A DNA stretch of 64,000 bases from Segniliparus rugosus ATCC BAA-974 (GCF_000185725.2 NZ_KI391954.1:310001-374000), one strand, 5' to 3'; shown: positions 17,433-27,000, counted from the stretch's first letter. The notes: generated by a model not told the origin, from the letters alone. Made by a program: numbers and translations.

Positions 17433-18094
17433 CGGTCGGCCCGGCCCGTCATCTCCACGAGGAGCCTCGTGAGCGGGATTTTCGTCGGCGAGTATTCGCA
17501 GACTTTCGCCTGCAGCACCAGATTATTCCGCATGATGCTGGCGAAGTCGCACTGCCAATGGGCCTCTTGGACCTCGTCTTTGTGCCAGCCGATCCCGTTG
17601 CCTGCGGTGACGAGGTCTTTGAACGCCCAATGCTCGGGGTCGCTGCCCCCTGCGGGGAAGGTCATCTCAATGGGCTTGCCGAGCGCGAGGCAGTTGCGCA
17701 CGGCCGAGGTCACCGCGTTCTGCGCCGCTGTGGCTTCGGCGGCGCTGTCGAAGACCCCGACCACCTGTTTGACGAAGTATCCGCCCTTCTCGGGTTTGTC
17801 CCGCATCAGCGAGATCCGGAAGCCGGTCAACCCGTTGCCGCCGAACGTCGAGGGCAGGCCGATATCCGCGGCCTCGGCGCAGGCAGGGGTGTCGGTCTCG
17901 AAGTCCTGGTAGGGCTCGTCGGAGGGGTTCTCCATCGTGACTGGAGCCCCGACCACCGTGTTGACTTCATCGACCGAGAGCAGGATGCGCGGAATGTCGT
18001 CCGGCTTCGCGGGCTCGGCGACGGCAGGAGGGGCGATGAGGACAGCGCTGAGCATCGCCAAAACAGAAATCCCACGAACCCGAACAGTAGCCAT
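17429..18094 (-). CDS. Secreted PknH-type sensor-domain protein (copy 1)
   Basis: A 221-residue exported protein with a signal peptide (AMLSAVLIAPPAVAEP) and a stand-alone domain resembling the extracellular PknH_C sensor (PF14032 type): ILLSVDEVNTVVGAP, DTPACAEAADIG, VKQVVGVFDSAAEATAA, and the paired Cys in WQCDF and KVCEYS. No kinase domain is attached. It is a tandem paralog of the next gene upstream; both share the stretch GW/RKxE-QE--WQC and the same leader. TACCAT (18103-18108, minus) lies eight bases before ATG. Ligand unknown. Confidence 0.85.
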   Translation of the reverse strand: MATVRVRGISVLAMLSAVLIAPPAVAEPAKPDDIPRILLSVDEVNTVVGAPVTMENPSDEPYQDFETDTPACAEAADIGLPSTFGGNGLTGFRISLMRDKPEKGGYFVKQVVGVFDSAAEATAAQNAVTSAVRNCLALGKPIEMTFPAGGSDPEHWAFKDLVTAGNGIGWHKDEVQEAHWQCDFASIMRNNLVLQAKVCEYSPTKIPLTRLLVEMTGRADR

Positions 18095-18125
18095 ACCTGC
18101 TGATGGTAGCGGCTGCGGCCAAGGC

Positions 18126-18854
18126 TCAGCTGGTCGGAGCCGGTTCTGGGGCCGGGAGCTCGGGGGCCGCCTGCGGGATCCGGGCGACCATGGCGTTCAG
18201 CAGCTCCGTCGCCGGTCCCTTCGGCGGCGGGGTGCGCTCGCAGACCAGCGCCTGGAGCAGCGCGTTGTCCTGCGCCTGGCTGACGAGGCCGCATTGCCAG
18301 CCGTTCTCCTGGTTCTCGACTTTGCGCCAAGAGATCCGGTCGGCCGCGGCGTTCATGTTGACGAACGTCCAGTCCTTGCCCGCGCTGCCGGAAGTCGTGT
18401 CGTCCTCGCGCGCGGCGAGGCTCTGGGCTTTCAAACACGCCGCCGTGCGCGTGATGAGTTCGCCTTGCGCGGCGGCCGCCGCCGCCGAGCTGCCGAAGAC
18501 CCCGACCGCCTGTTTGACGATGTGGCGGCCATCCTCCGAGTCGTCGCGCAGCAGCGAGCCGTGGAAGCTTGTGAGGTCGGGGCGGCCGAAGATCCGGGGC
18601 GTCCCGACGTCAGCCGCGTCCGCGCAGGCCGGGAGGCTGGTTTGAAAGTCTTGCCGAGGCCCGTCGAACGGGCTTTCCGTCGTGAGCGGGAGGGCGAGCA
18701 GGGCCGCCGCGTCGGCGATCGGCAGGACGATCTGGCTCGCGCCGTTGGAGGGCACGGCGGCGGCTCCTCGCGTTGCGGCGAAGGCCCCGGACACGCTGAG
18801 GATGATCGCGCAGACGAGTCGTGCGCGGGATCGACTGATCCGGAGAAGGCTCAT
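18126..18854 (-). CDS. Secreted PknH-type sensor-domain protein (copy 2)
   Basis: A 242-residue exported protein, paralog of the gene just downstream: signal segment VCAIILSVSGAFAATRGAAA, then LPIADAAALLALPL, SLPACADAADVG, VKQAVGVFGSSAAAAAA, WRKVENQENGWQC and ALVCERT, i.e. the same order of motifs and cysteines. The C-terminus is Pro/Ala rich. TACCAT (18863-18868, minus) is eight bases before ATG and the surrounding bases are nearly the same as in copy 1, so the duplication included the promoter. It lies 18 bases from the adenylate cyclase gene, in the same direction. Confidence 0.85.
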   Translation of the reverse strand: MSLLRISRSRARLVCAIILSVSGAFAATRGAAAVPSNGASQIVLPIADAAALLALPLTTESPFDGPRQDFQTSLPACADAADVGTPRIFGRPDLTSFHGSLLRDDSEDGRHIVKQAVGVFGSSAAAAAAQGELITRTAACLKAQSLAAREDDTTSGSAGKDWTFVNMNAAADRISWRKVENQENGWQCGLVSQAQDNALLQALVCERTPPPKGPATELLNAMVARIPQAAPELPAPEPAPTS

Positions 18855-18872
18855 GCCCTCTGATGGTAGCCG

Positions 18873-20477
18873 TTACACGCTCTGGGCGACGGGCTGGACA
18901 GCAGGCTGCACAGCGGATTGGACGATCGGCTGCGCCAGGCGCGTCGGATTGGTCCGGCCGCGCAGGACGATTTCCTCGCAAAGCTCCCACTTCGCGGCCT
19001 CGGACGTCGCGGAGCCCGCGGCCTCTGTCGCGGCGAGCGCCGCTCCGGAGGCCAGCACCCGGCCAGGCTTGGTCTTGGCGAGTTCGCACAGCCGGGAGGC
19101 CTCGTTCACCGGGTCTCCGATCACTGTGTACTCGAACCGCTGGTCCGAGCCGATGTTGCCCGCGACCGCGATCCCGTACGAGACGCCGATGCCCGCCTGG
19201 AGTTCGGGCACCTCCTTCGCGAGGCGGCGGCTGATCGCGCGGGCCGCCTGCAAGGCGCTGCCCGACGGGTCTTCCAAAAGGGAGGGCGCGCCGAAGACGG
19301 CGAGGGCCCCGTCGCCCTCGAACTTGTTGATGAAGCCGCCGCGTTTGTCCACTTCGGCGACGATCACTTTGAAGAACCGGTTCAGCAGGCGCACCACTTC
19401 GATCGGCGGACGGGTCGCCGCGATCGTCGTCGAGCCGATGATGTCCACGAACAGCACCGCGATGTTGCGGTCCTCGCCGCCGAGCTCGGGGGCCTGGGTG
19501 AGCGCGGCGCGGGCCACCTCTTTCCCGACGTGCCTGCCGAAGATCTCACGGATCTCCTCGCGCTCCTGCAGGCCGTGCGCCATGACGTTGAACCCGCTTT
19601 GCAGCTCGCCGACCTCCGTGCCGTCGTAGACGACGACCCGCGCGGCGAAATCGCCCTGGCTGATGCGCTTCATCGCGTTGCGCAGACCGCCGATCGGCAC
19701 GGTCACGGCACGGATCGTGAGATACGTGACGTACAGCCCGGTGACGAGGGCGACCACGCCGAGCGAGAGCACCACGACCGCGAGGCGGTCTTTGGAGACT
19801 GTGTCCACCACCAGCGCGTACACGGCGAGGATCATCAGGACGAGGATCGGCACGGCGGTGGACAACGCCCAGTAGACCAGGCTGCGGCGGGCCACCCCGC
19901 TGCGCTGGCGCAGCTGGACGGACTGCAGGGCGAGCGCTGCGATGGGCCGGAGCGAGAACTCGGTGAGCAAGTACGCGATGGTGCAGACGAGGATCGCGGA
20001 CAAGATGGTGCCGAGCAGGATCTTCCAGATCAATTCCGGGTACACCAGCCCGTAGAGCAGGGTGAACAGTCCCGCGCCGATCCCCCAGAGTATCCCCTGC
20101 ACCCGGGTGAGCCGCCAGGGCACCTCGAACACGCGGCGGGCCTCCTGCTCGGAGGGGGTCCGCTCCGCGTTGGCCCAGTCCAGCACGCGCAGGCTCTCGA
20201 CTGTCCCCATGATGGCCCCGATGACGACGGCGAACATCAGGTACAGCGGCAGCGCGACGAAGTTGATCAGGATCAGGTTGCCGTCGAACGGGTCGAACGG
20301 TCCGGGCAGGACGGCTCCGATGAGCGCCATGTCCAGGAACATGCCGCCGATGTTGGCGATGATGATGGAGGAGGACAGGAGGAGCTGCACCCGGATCCGA
20401 CGGATTCGGGCGTTCTCGTCCGGCCTGCCGAGCAGGCGCGAGCCGAGCGGGGCTGCGCTCGCGCGGTCTGTGCTCAT
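18873..20477 (-). CDS. Membrane adenylate cyclase with HAMP domain, class III
   Basis: A 534-residue protein: six predicted membrane segments (~30-260), a HAMP linker (~265-315), and a class III cyclase domain. Catalytic residues appear complete: metal Asp in LFVDIIGST (~343) and FEGDGALAVFG (~390), substrate-contacting Lys just before (NKFEGD), and IGDPVNEASRLCE (~451) with the adenine Asp and transition-state Asn/Arg. The architecture matches mycobacterial Rv1318c/Rv1319c/Rv1320c. It makes cAMP at the membrane in response to an unknown signal. A short repetitive tail (QSAVQPAVQPVAQSV) follows. It is divergent from nucS, as in Mycobacterium. Confidence 0.93.
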   Translation of the reverse strand: MSTDRASAAPLGSRLLGRPDENARIRRIRVQLLLSSSIIIANIGGMFLDMALIGAVLPGPFDPFDGNLILINFVALPLYLMFAVVIGAIMGTVESLRVLDWANAERTPSEQEARRVFEVPWRLTRVQGILWGIGAGLFTLLYGLVYPELIWKILLGTILSAILVCTIAYLLTEFSLRPIAALALQSVQLRQRSGVARRSLVYWALSTAVPILVLMILAVYALVVDTVSKDRLAVVVLSLGVVALVTGLYVTYLTIRAVTVPIGGLRNAMKRISQGDFAARVVVYDGTEVGELQSGFNVMAHGLQEREEIREIFGRHVGKEVARAALTQAPELGGEDRNIAVLFVDIIGSTTIAATRPPIEVVRLLNRFFKVIVAEVDKRGGFINKFEGDGALAVFGAPSLLEDPSGSALQAARAISRRLAKEVPELQAGIGVSYGIAVAGNIGSDQRFEYTVIGDPVNEASRLCELAKTKPGRVLASGAALAATEAAGSATSEAAKWELCEEIVLRGRTNPTRLAQPIVQSAVQPAVQPVAQSV

Positions 20478-20519
20478 GGGATGAGACTACCGGGGAGCGC
20501 AAGAGGGTAGGATCGCCCG

Positions 20520-21179
20520 GTGCGTTTGGTGATTGCGACATGCGAGGTCGAATACGCGGGGCGCCTCGCGGCGCGGTTGCCTGCGGCGAAGCGCCTGATC
20601 GTCGTGAAGGCCGACGGCTCCGTGCTCGTGCATTCCGACGGCGGCTCGTACAAGCCGCTGAACTGGATGTCCCCGCCGTGCTGGCGCACCGAGACCGAGG
20701 CCGGCTGGACGGTCGTCAACAAAGCGGGGGAGGAATTGCGGATCACCTTCCTCGAGGTGGAGCACGACTCCGAGCACGAGCTCGGCGTGGACCCCGGCCT
20801 GGTCAAAGACGGCGTGGAGGCGCAGCTGCAAGCCCTGCTCGCCGAGCGCCTTGAGGCGCTGGGGCCGGGCCTGAGCCTGATCCGCCGGGAGTTCCCCACC
20901 GCGATCGGCCCGGTGGACCTTTTGTGCCGGGACGCTGCGGGGCAGGTGGTCGCCGTCGAGGTCAAACGCATGGGCGAGATCGATGGGGTGGAGCAGCTGA
21001 CCCGCTACCTTGAGCTGCTCAACCGGGATCCGACCCTCGCCCCGGTGGCGGGCGTGTTCGCCGCGCAGAAGATCAAACCCCAGGCCCGCGTTCTCGCCGA
21101 AGACCGGGGCATCCGGTGCGTCGTCGTGGACTACGGCTGGCTGCAAGGCCAGGACGACGCCGAGGGGAAGCTGTTTTGA
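20520..21179 (+). CDS. nucS: Mismatch-specific endonuclease NucS
   Basis: A 219-residue NucS/EndoMS. In actinobacteria, which lack MutS/MutL, NucS cuts both strands at certain mismatches and lowers mutation rate. Seen: N-terminal dimerisation domain ([12 protein letters not shown]), and the nuclease core [38 protein letters not shown] (quoted residues include the catalytic Asp, Glu and Lys at ~138-155). A sliding-clamp-binding tail is suggested by the C-terminus (GKLF). The start is GTG 20520, six bases after TAGGAT (20508-20513), so leaderless. Neighbour cyclase matches the Rv1320c-Rv1321 arrangement. Confidence 0.95.
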   Translation: MRLVIATCEVEYAGRLAARLPAAKRLIVVKADGSVLVHSDGGSYKPLNWMSPPCWRTETEAGWTVVNKAGEELRITFLEVEHDSEHELGVDPGLVKDGVEAQLQALLAERLEALGPGLSLIRREFPTAIGPVDLLCRDAAGQVVAVEVKRMGEIDGVEQLTRYLELLNRDPTLAPVAGVFAAQKIKPQARVLAEDRGIRCVVVDYGWLQGQDDAEGKLF

Positions 21180-21421
21180 TCCCTCAGCTCAAGCAGTAGG
21201 CGGGGGAAGGGCTCGTTTCTTCGCCTCCGGGGACGCCGGTCGTCACCGGTGACGCCGGTTTCGACGACCGAGCGCGGGAGCGATGCGGATACGCTCGTGC
21301 GAGCGCGGAACACTGTTTTTCCTCCTGGTCCGGCTCTGCCATGGTTGAGCCCTGTCCCGGCCGAGACCCTTGCCCGCGAAGGGTGGCAGGCAGCGACGGG
21401 ACGCCTTAGACTTCTCCTCCC

Positions 21422-24163
21422 GTGCGCACACTCCTGGCTTCACCGATGCGGATCGTTCTAGCGCTCGCCTCGGTCGCGCTTCTGGTCGCGGCAGGGATCG
21501 TGTGGCGGCTGCGCGACCAGGCTCCCGACTCCGGGCCGAGCCGCGCGGTCGCCGCGCCTGAGTCCTGGATCCACACCGCCGACCGGTACTCTGACGACCC
21601 CTATGCCCGCGTCTTCCTCGGCAACGGGAGGATCGGCACAACGCTCGCCGGGGTCGGGCAGGGGTACGAGTCCTTCCCCGGCCGGTTCGGCTCCTATCCG
21701 CTGCTCGCCGAGCGGTACACGGGGACGTTCGTCGCGGGGTACTACGACCGCTTGGCGGTCACGCACCAGGTCGCGCAGTACGGCGGCGACGAGGACATCG
21801 TGGCGCTCCCGGCCTGGTCCGGATTATCGGTCGAGGTCGGGGGCCATGAGTACGCCCCTGGCGTCGATCCCGCGACTTTGTCGAATTTCCGGCAGACCCT
21901 CGACGAGCGCGCGGCGGTCGCGACCACCGAGGTCACCTGGACTCCCGATCCCGCCCATGCGCTCGACCTCGTGTATCGCGCGTTCGTCTCGCGGGCCGAG
22001 CCGAACCTCGCGGCGATCTCGGTCGAGGTCAAGCCCCGGTTCTCCGGCCGGATCACCGTCGCCGACCTCATCGACGGCCGCGCGATCCGCCATGCGCGGC
22101 CCGAGGGCAATGCCCGCTACGCCAATCCGCTCACCGGCACCGTCGTGGTCCGAGCCGAGGGCGAGGGCGGCAGGCTCGCGGCGGTGTCCTCCGTGTTCGC
22201 GCCGGCCCAAGGCTCGAGCGCGGCGACGGCCTCCGATGTCGGAGCAGGCTCCGCGAAGACCGCCGTGGACGAGCAGGTCAGCCCGAACCAGACGTACACG
22301 TTCACGAAATACGTCGGGATCGCCACCGAGGACGATTCCCCCGATCCCGAGGGCTTCGCGCGGCAAGCCGCCGCGCACGGCGCGGAGGAAGGCTGGGACA
22401 AGGCGTTCGCGGCGCATGAGCGCGATTGGGCGGACCTGTGGGCCTCCGACATCGTCACGCCGGGCGATCAGGACTTCCAATCCTGGATCCACAGCTCCTT
22501 CTACGCGCTGTACTCCAGCGTGCGCGCCGGAGCGCGATGGTCGGTGCCGCCCGCAGGCCTCTCCTCCGACGATTACGCGGGCTGGCTGTTCTGGGACGCG
22601 GACACCTGGATCTTCCCGACCTTGCTCGCGACGCACCCCGAGCTTGCGAGCGCAGTGGTCGATATGCGGGCGAACGCGCTGGACCAGGCGAAAGAGAACG
22701 CGAAAGCCTTCGGCTACCAGGGCGCGGTCTACCCGTGGAACAGCGGGCCCGCGATGCGCTGCCCGCCGAACAGATACAAATGCGACTGGTACGAGGAGCA
22801 TTTGGAGAACGAGATCGCGCTCGCGCAATGGCAGTACTACGCCGCGACCGGAGATAAGAACTGGCTGGCGCGCTCGGGAGCCCCGGTGATCACATCGATC
22901 GCCGATTACTTGGTCTCCAGGATCGGCCCGCCCGACGCGGACGGCAGATACCACTACCGCAAAGCGGCGGGCGCGGACGAGTACGTCGAGAACATCGACG
23001 ACCACGCACTGGCCGTCGCGGGAGCCAAGAACACGCTTCACCTCGCCCAGCGCGTCCGGGAAGCCCTCGGCCAGCGGGGCGATCCGAGGTGGGCCGAAAC
23101 CGCGGACCGCCTCGCGATGCCTCCGGACATCGCCCCCGGCGTTCCCGCCGAGTACGAAGGCTACGCGGGCAAACAGATCAAGCAGGCGGACACGGTGCTG
23201 CTGAGCTACCCCTTCGACTACCGAGGGCCGGGGTACGACGAGCAAGCCACCGTGGACTACTACTTCCCCCGGACCGACCCGACCGGGCCGAACATGACGA
23301 ACGGGATGGGCGCGATCCTCGAAGCGCAGCTCGGTCGGCCGGGATGCGCGACGGACACGTTCCTCGACCAGGCCTCTGGCCCGTACGTCAAGGGCCCGTT
23401 CGCCATGTCCGCCGAGGTCGCTCCGGACACGGCGGGCGGCAAACTGGACCCGGTCTGGGGCCGCAACGAGGCCGCGTGGATCTTCGTGACCGGGCAGGCG
23501 AGCTTCCTGCAGGCGCTGCTGATCGCCCCGACCGGCGCGCGGTTCGACGAGGACGCGTTGCGGCTGAACCCGCTTTTGCCCAAACGGTTCGCCCGAGGCG
23601 GGCTGCGCATCACCGGCTTCGCCTACCGGGGCAGCAAGCTCGACATCGAGATCGGGCCGAAGGACACCACCGTGCGCCTCGTCTCCGGCGGTCCGACGCA
23701 GATCGCCGCCCCAGACGGGCGCGGGACCGTGGCTCCCGGCAAGCCGGTGACGCTCGCGACGCGCCGCCCGGACCTCGTGCCCAGCGACAACCTCGCGCTG
23801 TGCCGCCCGGTCGCCTCGACCGAGGGCGCGTACAACTCCCTGCCGAGCGCCGCCGTGGACGGCAGCGCCGCGACCGTGTGGCGTGCGGCGGGCGACGAGG
23901 CGACGCTCACCGTGGACCTCGGGGAGCCGCGCCCCGTGCGTGAGATCGGCCTCGACTTCGGGCCGACCCCGCCGGGAAGCTCCGTCCTCGAAGTCTCGCA
24001 GGACGGAAAAACATGGACGGCCGTCGAAGCCCGCCCCCCGGCGGGGACCACGGCCAGGATGGTACGGGTAACGCTGCGCGGGGTTCCCCCGGCGAGCGGG
24101 CCGACCGGCATCGGCAAGGGGTCGCAGCCGACTCTGACCCTCGCCGAACTCTCCGTGCGCTGA
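21422..24163 (+). CDS. Membrane-anchored or secreted GH65-type glycosidase with F5/8C domain
   Basis: A 913-residue protein. An N-terminal hydrophobic segment (IVLALASVALLVAAGIVW) exports it; then a GH65 N-terminal sandwich domain, an (alpha/alpha)6 barrel with WLFWDADTWIFP (~387-398) and YPWNSGPA, and GADEYVENIDDHA (~516-528), where the catalytic acid Glu of GH65 lies. The C-terminal ~140 residues (NLALCRPVASTEGAY onwards) look like a discoidin/F5-8C carbohydrate-binding domain. GH65 hydrolases of this layout are acid trehalases, so extracellular trehalose breakdown is likely, but other alpha-glucosides remain possible. GTG 21422 or ATG 21446 may be the start; TAGACT lies at 21407-21412. Confidence 0.85.
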   Translation: MRTLLASPMRIVLALASVALLVAAGIVWRLRDQAPDSGPSRAVAAPESWIHTADRYSDDPYARVFLGNGRIGTTLAGVGQGYESFPGRFGSYPLLAERYTGTFVAGYYDRLAVTHQVAQYGGDEDIVALPAWSGLSVEVGGHEYAPGVDPATLSNFRQTLDERAAVATTEVTWTPDPAHALDLVYRAFVSRAEPNLAAISVEVKPRFSGRITVADLIDGRAIRHARPEGNARYANPLTGTVVVRAEGEGGRLAAVSSVFAPAQGSSAATASDVGAGSAKTAVDEQVSPNQTYTFTKYVGIATEDDSPDPEGFARQAAAHGAEEGWDKAFAAHERDWADLWASDIVTPGDQDFQSWIHSSFYALYSSVRAGARWSVPPAGLSSDDYAGWLFWDADTWIFPTLLATHPELASAVVDMRANALDQAKENAKAFGYQGAVYPWNSGPAMRCPPNRYKCDWYEEHLENEIALAQWQYYAATGDKNWLARSGAPVITSIADYLVSRIGPPDADGRYHYRKAAGADEYVENIDDHALAVAGAKNTLHLAQRVREALGQRGDPRWAETADRLAMPPDIAPGVPAEYEGYAGKQIKQADTVLLSYPFDYRGPGYDEQATVDYYFPRTDPTGPNMTNGMGAILEAQLGRPGCATDTFLDQASGPYVKGPFAMSAEVAPDTAGGKLDPVWGRNEAAWIFVTGQASFLQALLIAPTGARFDEDALRLNPLLPKRFARGGLRITGFAYRGSKLDIEIGPKDTTVRLVSGGPTQIAAPDGRGTVAPGKPVTLATRRPDLVPSDNLALCRPVASTEGAYNSLPSAAVDGSAATVWRAAGDEATLTVDLGEPRPVREIGLDFGPTPPGSSVLEVSQDGKTWTAVEARPPAGTTARMVRVTLRGVPPASGPTGIGKGSQPTLTLAELSVR

Positions 24164-24208
24164 TCCTGGGGACTGTGCGGCGATCCTGATTTTGACTACT
24201 GTGGTGGC

Positions 24209-24874
24209 ATGGCCAACACTTTGCAGGATCCGCGAGTCGTCGCCGCTTTAGACCGCATGTACACGGCTTCGGCGGAACAGCTCGCCCATTTCCGCAGCGG
24301 CGGGGCGCAATTCCCCGATCTCCAGTCGTCGCGCAGCGTGCATGAGCGGTCCGAGGCGGCCTCGGACATCTACATGCCGGTCACGCCCCAGACCGGCAAT
24401 CTCTTGTACTCGCTCGTCCGGGCCGCGCGCCCGACCATCGTTGTCGAGTTCGGCATGTCGTTCGGGATCTCCGCGCTGCACCTTGCCGCCGCTGTGCGCG
24501 ACAACGGAGTGGGCCGCGTCGTCACCACCGAGCTTTCGGAGAAAAAGATCGCCGCCTCGCGAGCCGTGTTCGCGGAGACCGGCTTGGACGACCTCATCAC
24601 CATCTTCGAGGGCGACGCCACGCAGACGCTGTCCGACCTCGCGGGGCGAGTGGACTTCCTACTGCTCGACGGCTGGAAGGACCTCTATCTGCCGGTGCTG
24701 CGCCTGTTGGAGCCCCAGCTCGCCCCCGGAGCCTTGATCGTCGCCGACAACACCGAGCACCAGGGGCTGGAGCCGTATTTGGAGCATGTCCGCGACCCGG
24801 CCAACGGGTATGTGAGCTCGAATTTCGTGGTCAGGGGCGAAGACGGGATCGAGATCAGCAGCCGCGCGGTGTGA
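24209..24874 (+). CDS. SAM-dependent O-methyltransferase family protein
   Basis: A 221-residue class I methyltransferase of the catechol-O-methyltransferase-like group: TGNLLYSLVRAARPTIVVEFG leads to the SAM loop EFGMSFGISALHLA (~81-94), followed by VTTELSEKKI (acidic loop), FEGDATQTL and LLLDGWKDLY. Metal-binding Asp residues of the group are suggested by DGWKD and VADNTEH. Substrate unknown. TACTGT (24197-24202) is exactly six bases before ATG 24209, giving a leaderless start. It is a single gene between the GH65 enzyme and a serine hydrolase. Confidence 0.88.
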   Translation: MANTLQDPRVVAALDRMYTASAEQLAHFRSGGAQFPDLQSSRSVHERSEAASDIYMPVTPQTGNLLYSLVRAARPTIVVEFGMSFGISALHLAAAVRDNGVGRVVTTELSEKKIAASRAVFAETGLDDLITIFEGDATQTLSDLAGRVDFLLLDGWKDLYLPVLRLLEPQLAPGALIVADNTEHQGLEPYLEHVRDPANGYVSSNFVVRGEDGIEISSRAV

Positions 24875-24934
24875 CTGGATCGGTCCGCCGCGCGGAATGT
24901 GATGCGGATATCAGCGTTATGGCATGATGGGGAG

Positions 24935-26149
24935 ATGGCATATGCATTAGAAGAAGGCCGCGCGACGCGCGAAGTCGGCCTGCAAGCGGTGAGCGGCGTT
25001 GCCGACCCTCGGTTCCATTCCCTCGTCCGGGCGTTCGGGAAGGTGTTCGCCAACGCCCGTCCCGGCGGCGGAGCGCTCGCGGTGTATCTGCGCGGCGAGC
25101 CGGTCGTGGACGTCTGGGCGGGGACGACCGACGAACTCGGCGCAAGCCCGTGGGAACGAGGCTCGGCTCCGATCATCTTCTCGGCCTCGAAAGGCCTTTC
25201 CTCCCTTGTCGTCCATCGTCTCGCGGACCGGGGGCTCATCGACTACGACCGCCCGGTCGCGGCGTACTGGCCGGAGTTCGCGGCGAACGGCAAGGAGTCC
25301 GTCACCGTGCGCGACGTCCTCGTCCACGAGGCCGGGCTGTCCCAGCTCCCCGGAATCGCGAACAACGCCAACGAACTGCTCGACCACCGTCTCATGGAGC
25401 GCCGTCTGGCCGCCGCGCCGCGCGACCGCTTCGCGCGCAAGCCCGCGTATCACGCGCTGACCATCGGGTGGCTGCTCTCCGGGCTCGCCCGCGCGGTGAC
25501 CGGGAAGGACATGCGCGAGCTTTATCAGAGCGAGCTGGGAGCCCCGCTCGGGATCGACGAGGTGCATTTGGGCCGCCCGCCCGAGGACAGCCCCGTCCAT
25601 CTCGTGCCGCTGGTCGACCCGTACAACAGATACGCCAAGTTGTGCAACGACCAACTGCTCGACGCTCTGTCCCGCCGCAGCAGGACCAGGGCGATCGTCG
25701 ACACCGCCTACGCCGGTTCCGGCACCGCGCGGCTCCTCTGCGAGCCGCATACGGCGGGGGTGGACGCGCAAATGCCCTCGGCCAACGCCGTCGCGACCGC
25801 GCGGGCGTTGGCGAAGATCTACGCGGCGGTCGCTGGCGACGGCAGCGTCGACGGGTTCCGGCTGCTCTCCCCGGAATCGGTCGCCCGGTTCCCGCGCAAA
25901 CTCGGCTTCCGCTTCGACCGGGTGCTGGGAGTCCCGATGATGTGGAACATGGGCTTTCACTCGACGCCGCTGCCGGGGCTCGCCAAAGGCTTCGGCCATG
26001 TCGGCCTCGGCGGCTGCTTCGGCTGGGCCGATCCCACGCGGCAGCTCTCCGTCGCGCTTGTGCACAACCGACTGCCGTCCACGTTCGTGTACGACCTCGG
26101 CGTGTTCGCCTGGGCGGTGCCGCTCGCCCTGCGCGCCGCGCGCCGGTAG
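24935..26149 (+). CDS. Beta-lactamase-family serine hydrolase (EstB-like)
   Basis: A 404-residue class C beta-lactamase fold protein. The nucleophile motif is SASKG (S-x-x-K, ~residues 83-87), the Tyr motif is PAYHALTIG (~168), and GHVGLGG near 355 stands where HTG/KTG occurs. No signal peptide, so it is probably a cytosolic esterase of the lipid-esterase group common in Mycobacteriales rather than an antibiotic-hydrolysing enzyme. ATG 24935 was chosen over an upstream ATG (24899) because CATGAT (24923-24928) and the GGGGAG just before ATG fit the start pattern. Confidence 0.88.
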   Translation: MAYALEEGRATREVGLQAVSGVADPRFHSLVRAFGKVFANARPGGGALAVYLRGEPVVDVWAGTTDELGASPWERGSAPIIFSASKGLSSLVVHRLADRGLIDYDRPVAAYWPEFAANGKESVTVRDVLVHEAGLSQLPGIANNANELLDHRLMERRLAAAPRDRFARKPAYHALTIGWLLSGLARAVTGKDMRELYQSELGAPLGIDEVHLGRPPEDSPVHLVPLVDPYNRYAKLCNDQLLDALSRRSRTRAIVDTAYAGSGTARLLCEPHTAGVDAQMPSANAVATARALAKIYAAVAGDGSVDGFRLLSPESVARFPRKLGFRFDRVLGVPMMWNMGFHSTPLPGLAKGFGHVGLGGCFGWADPTRQLSVALVHNRLPSTFVYDLGVFAWAVPLALRAARR

Positions 26150-26183
26150 CCGAATTGGTCCGTATCGGAGTTTCCAGCTCCGG

Positions 26184-26828
26184 TCAGGCCGGTTTTTTCG
26201 CGGCCTTCGGCTCGGCTTGCTGGGACGTTGTGGGTTTGGCCGGCGTTGTGGGTTTGGCTGGCGCGGGAGTCGTGGTCGGCGCTGCCTGCAGGTCGGCGGG
26301 AGCCTGCCCGCAGACCCGGTTGTGGTTGATCTGGTAGAAAACGATCGCGCTGGTGATGTTGAAGCCGAGGGAGCCGAGCTTGAACAAGTTGGGGCTGCCG
26401 GATTGCATGGCGGCCATGTCCGACGCGGCTTCGGTGACAGTTGTGGCGAGCTTGTCGGTCGAGCTGCGCAGCGAAGCGTCCTTGACGGTCGGCGAGGCGG
26501 TCTTCAGCTCTCCGCCGAGGTGGCGCAGCGAGTCTGTGATGTTCTGCAGATTCGCGACTCCGGGCGAGGCGGCGGTCGCGGCGCTGGTCGAATCCTTCTG
26601 CTGACCGCCGGTCATCTGGCTCGGATTGGCGATATACGAGCCCGCTTTGTCCCGTAGGTCGTCGATCTCGGGCTGCACCTTGCTCAGCGCCGAGCACGAG
26701 ACATCGGCGGAGTCTGCGACGGGCGGAGCCGCAGGGTCAGCGCCGCTTGCCGGGGCGGTGAAGACGAGCGTCGACGCGCCCGCGACGAGCAGAGCTGTCG
26801 GAACTTTTCGGGAAATTGGTTTGCGCAT
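26184..26828 (-). CDS. Secreted protein of unknown function with Pro/Thr-rich tail
   Basis: A 214-residue exported protein. The start ATG 26828 gives a clean signal peptide (MRKPISRKVPTALLVAGAS...APASGA); an upstream in-frame ATG would add 32 residues without sense. The mature part is helical with Ser/Thr/Ala-rich character (SDMAAMQSGS), one Cys pair (VSCSAL, RVCGQA) that may form a disulfide, and a low-complexity tail PTTTPAPAKPTTPAKPTT that could span the cell wall. No family recognised. It converges on the serine hydrolase. Confidence 0.72.
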   Translation of the reverse strand: MRKPISRKVPTALLVAGASTLVFTAPASGADPAAPPVADSADVSCSALSKVQPEIDDLRDKAGSYIANPSQMTGGQQKDSTSAATAASPGVANLQNITDSLRHLGGELKTASPTVKDASLRSSTDKLATTVTEAASDMAAMQSGSPNLFKLGSLGFNITSAIVFYQINHNRVCGQAPADLQAAPTTTPAPAKPTTPAKPTTSQQAEPKAAKKPA

Positions 26829-27000
26829 GGCAACTATCGAAGCGTTCGGGGGGCGATTCGGCGGCGCGCCTCGCGAGGCGTTACCCATCCGCGTCGAAGC
26901 CACAGCCTGGCCGTGAGAAAGCATCGGGCGGGCGTTCGGCGGGACGGGTTGATCGAACTAGCAGCGGGGGGTCGCTTCGGCTATGATTCCTGGGTCTCAA

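Noticed and set aside
21241-21254. 14-base palindrome CGTCACCGGTGACG between nucS and the GH65 gene
   Set aside because: Symmetric but short, flanked by GACGCCGGT direct repeats that may be chance in GC-rich DNA, and more than 150 bases from either start; no promoter near it could be supported.
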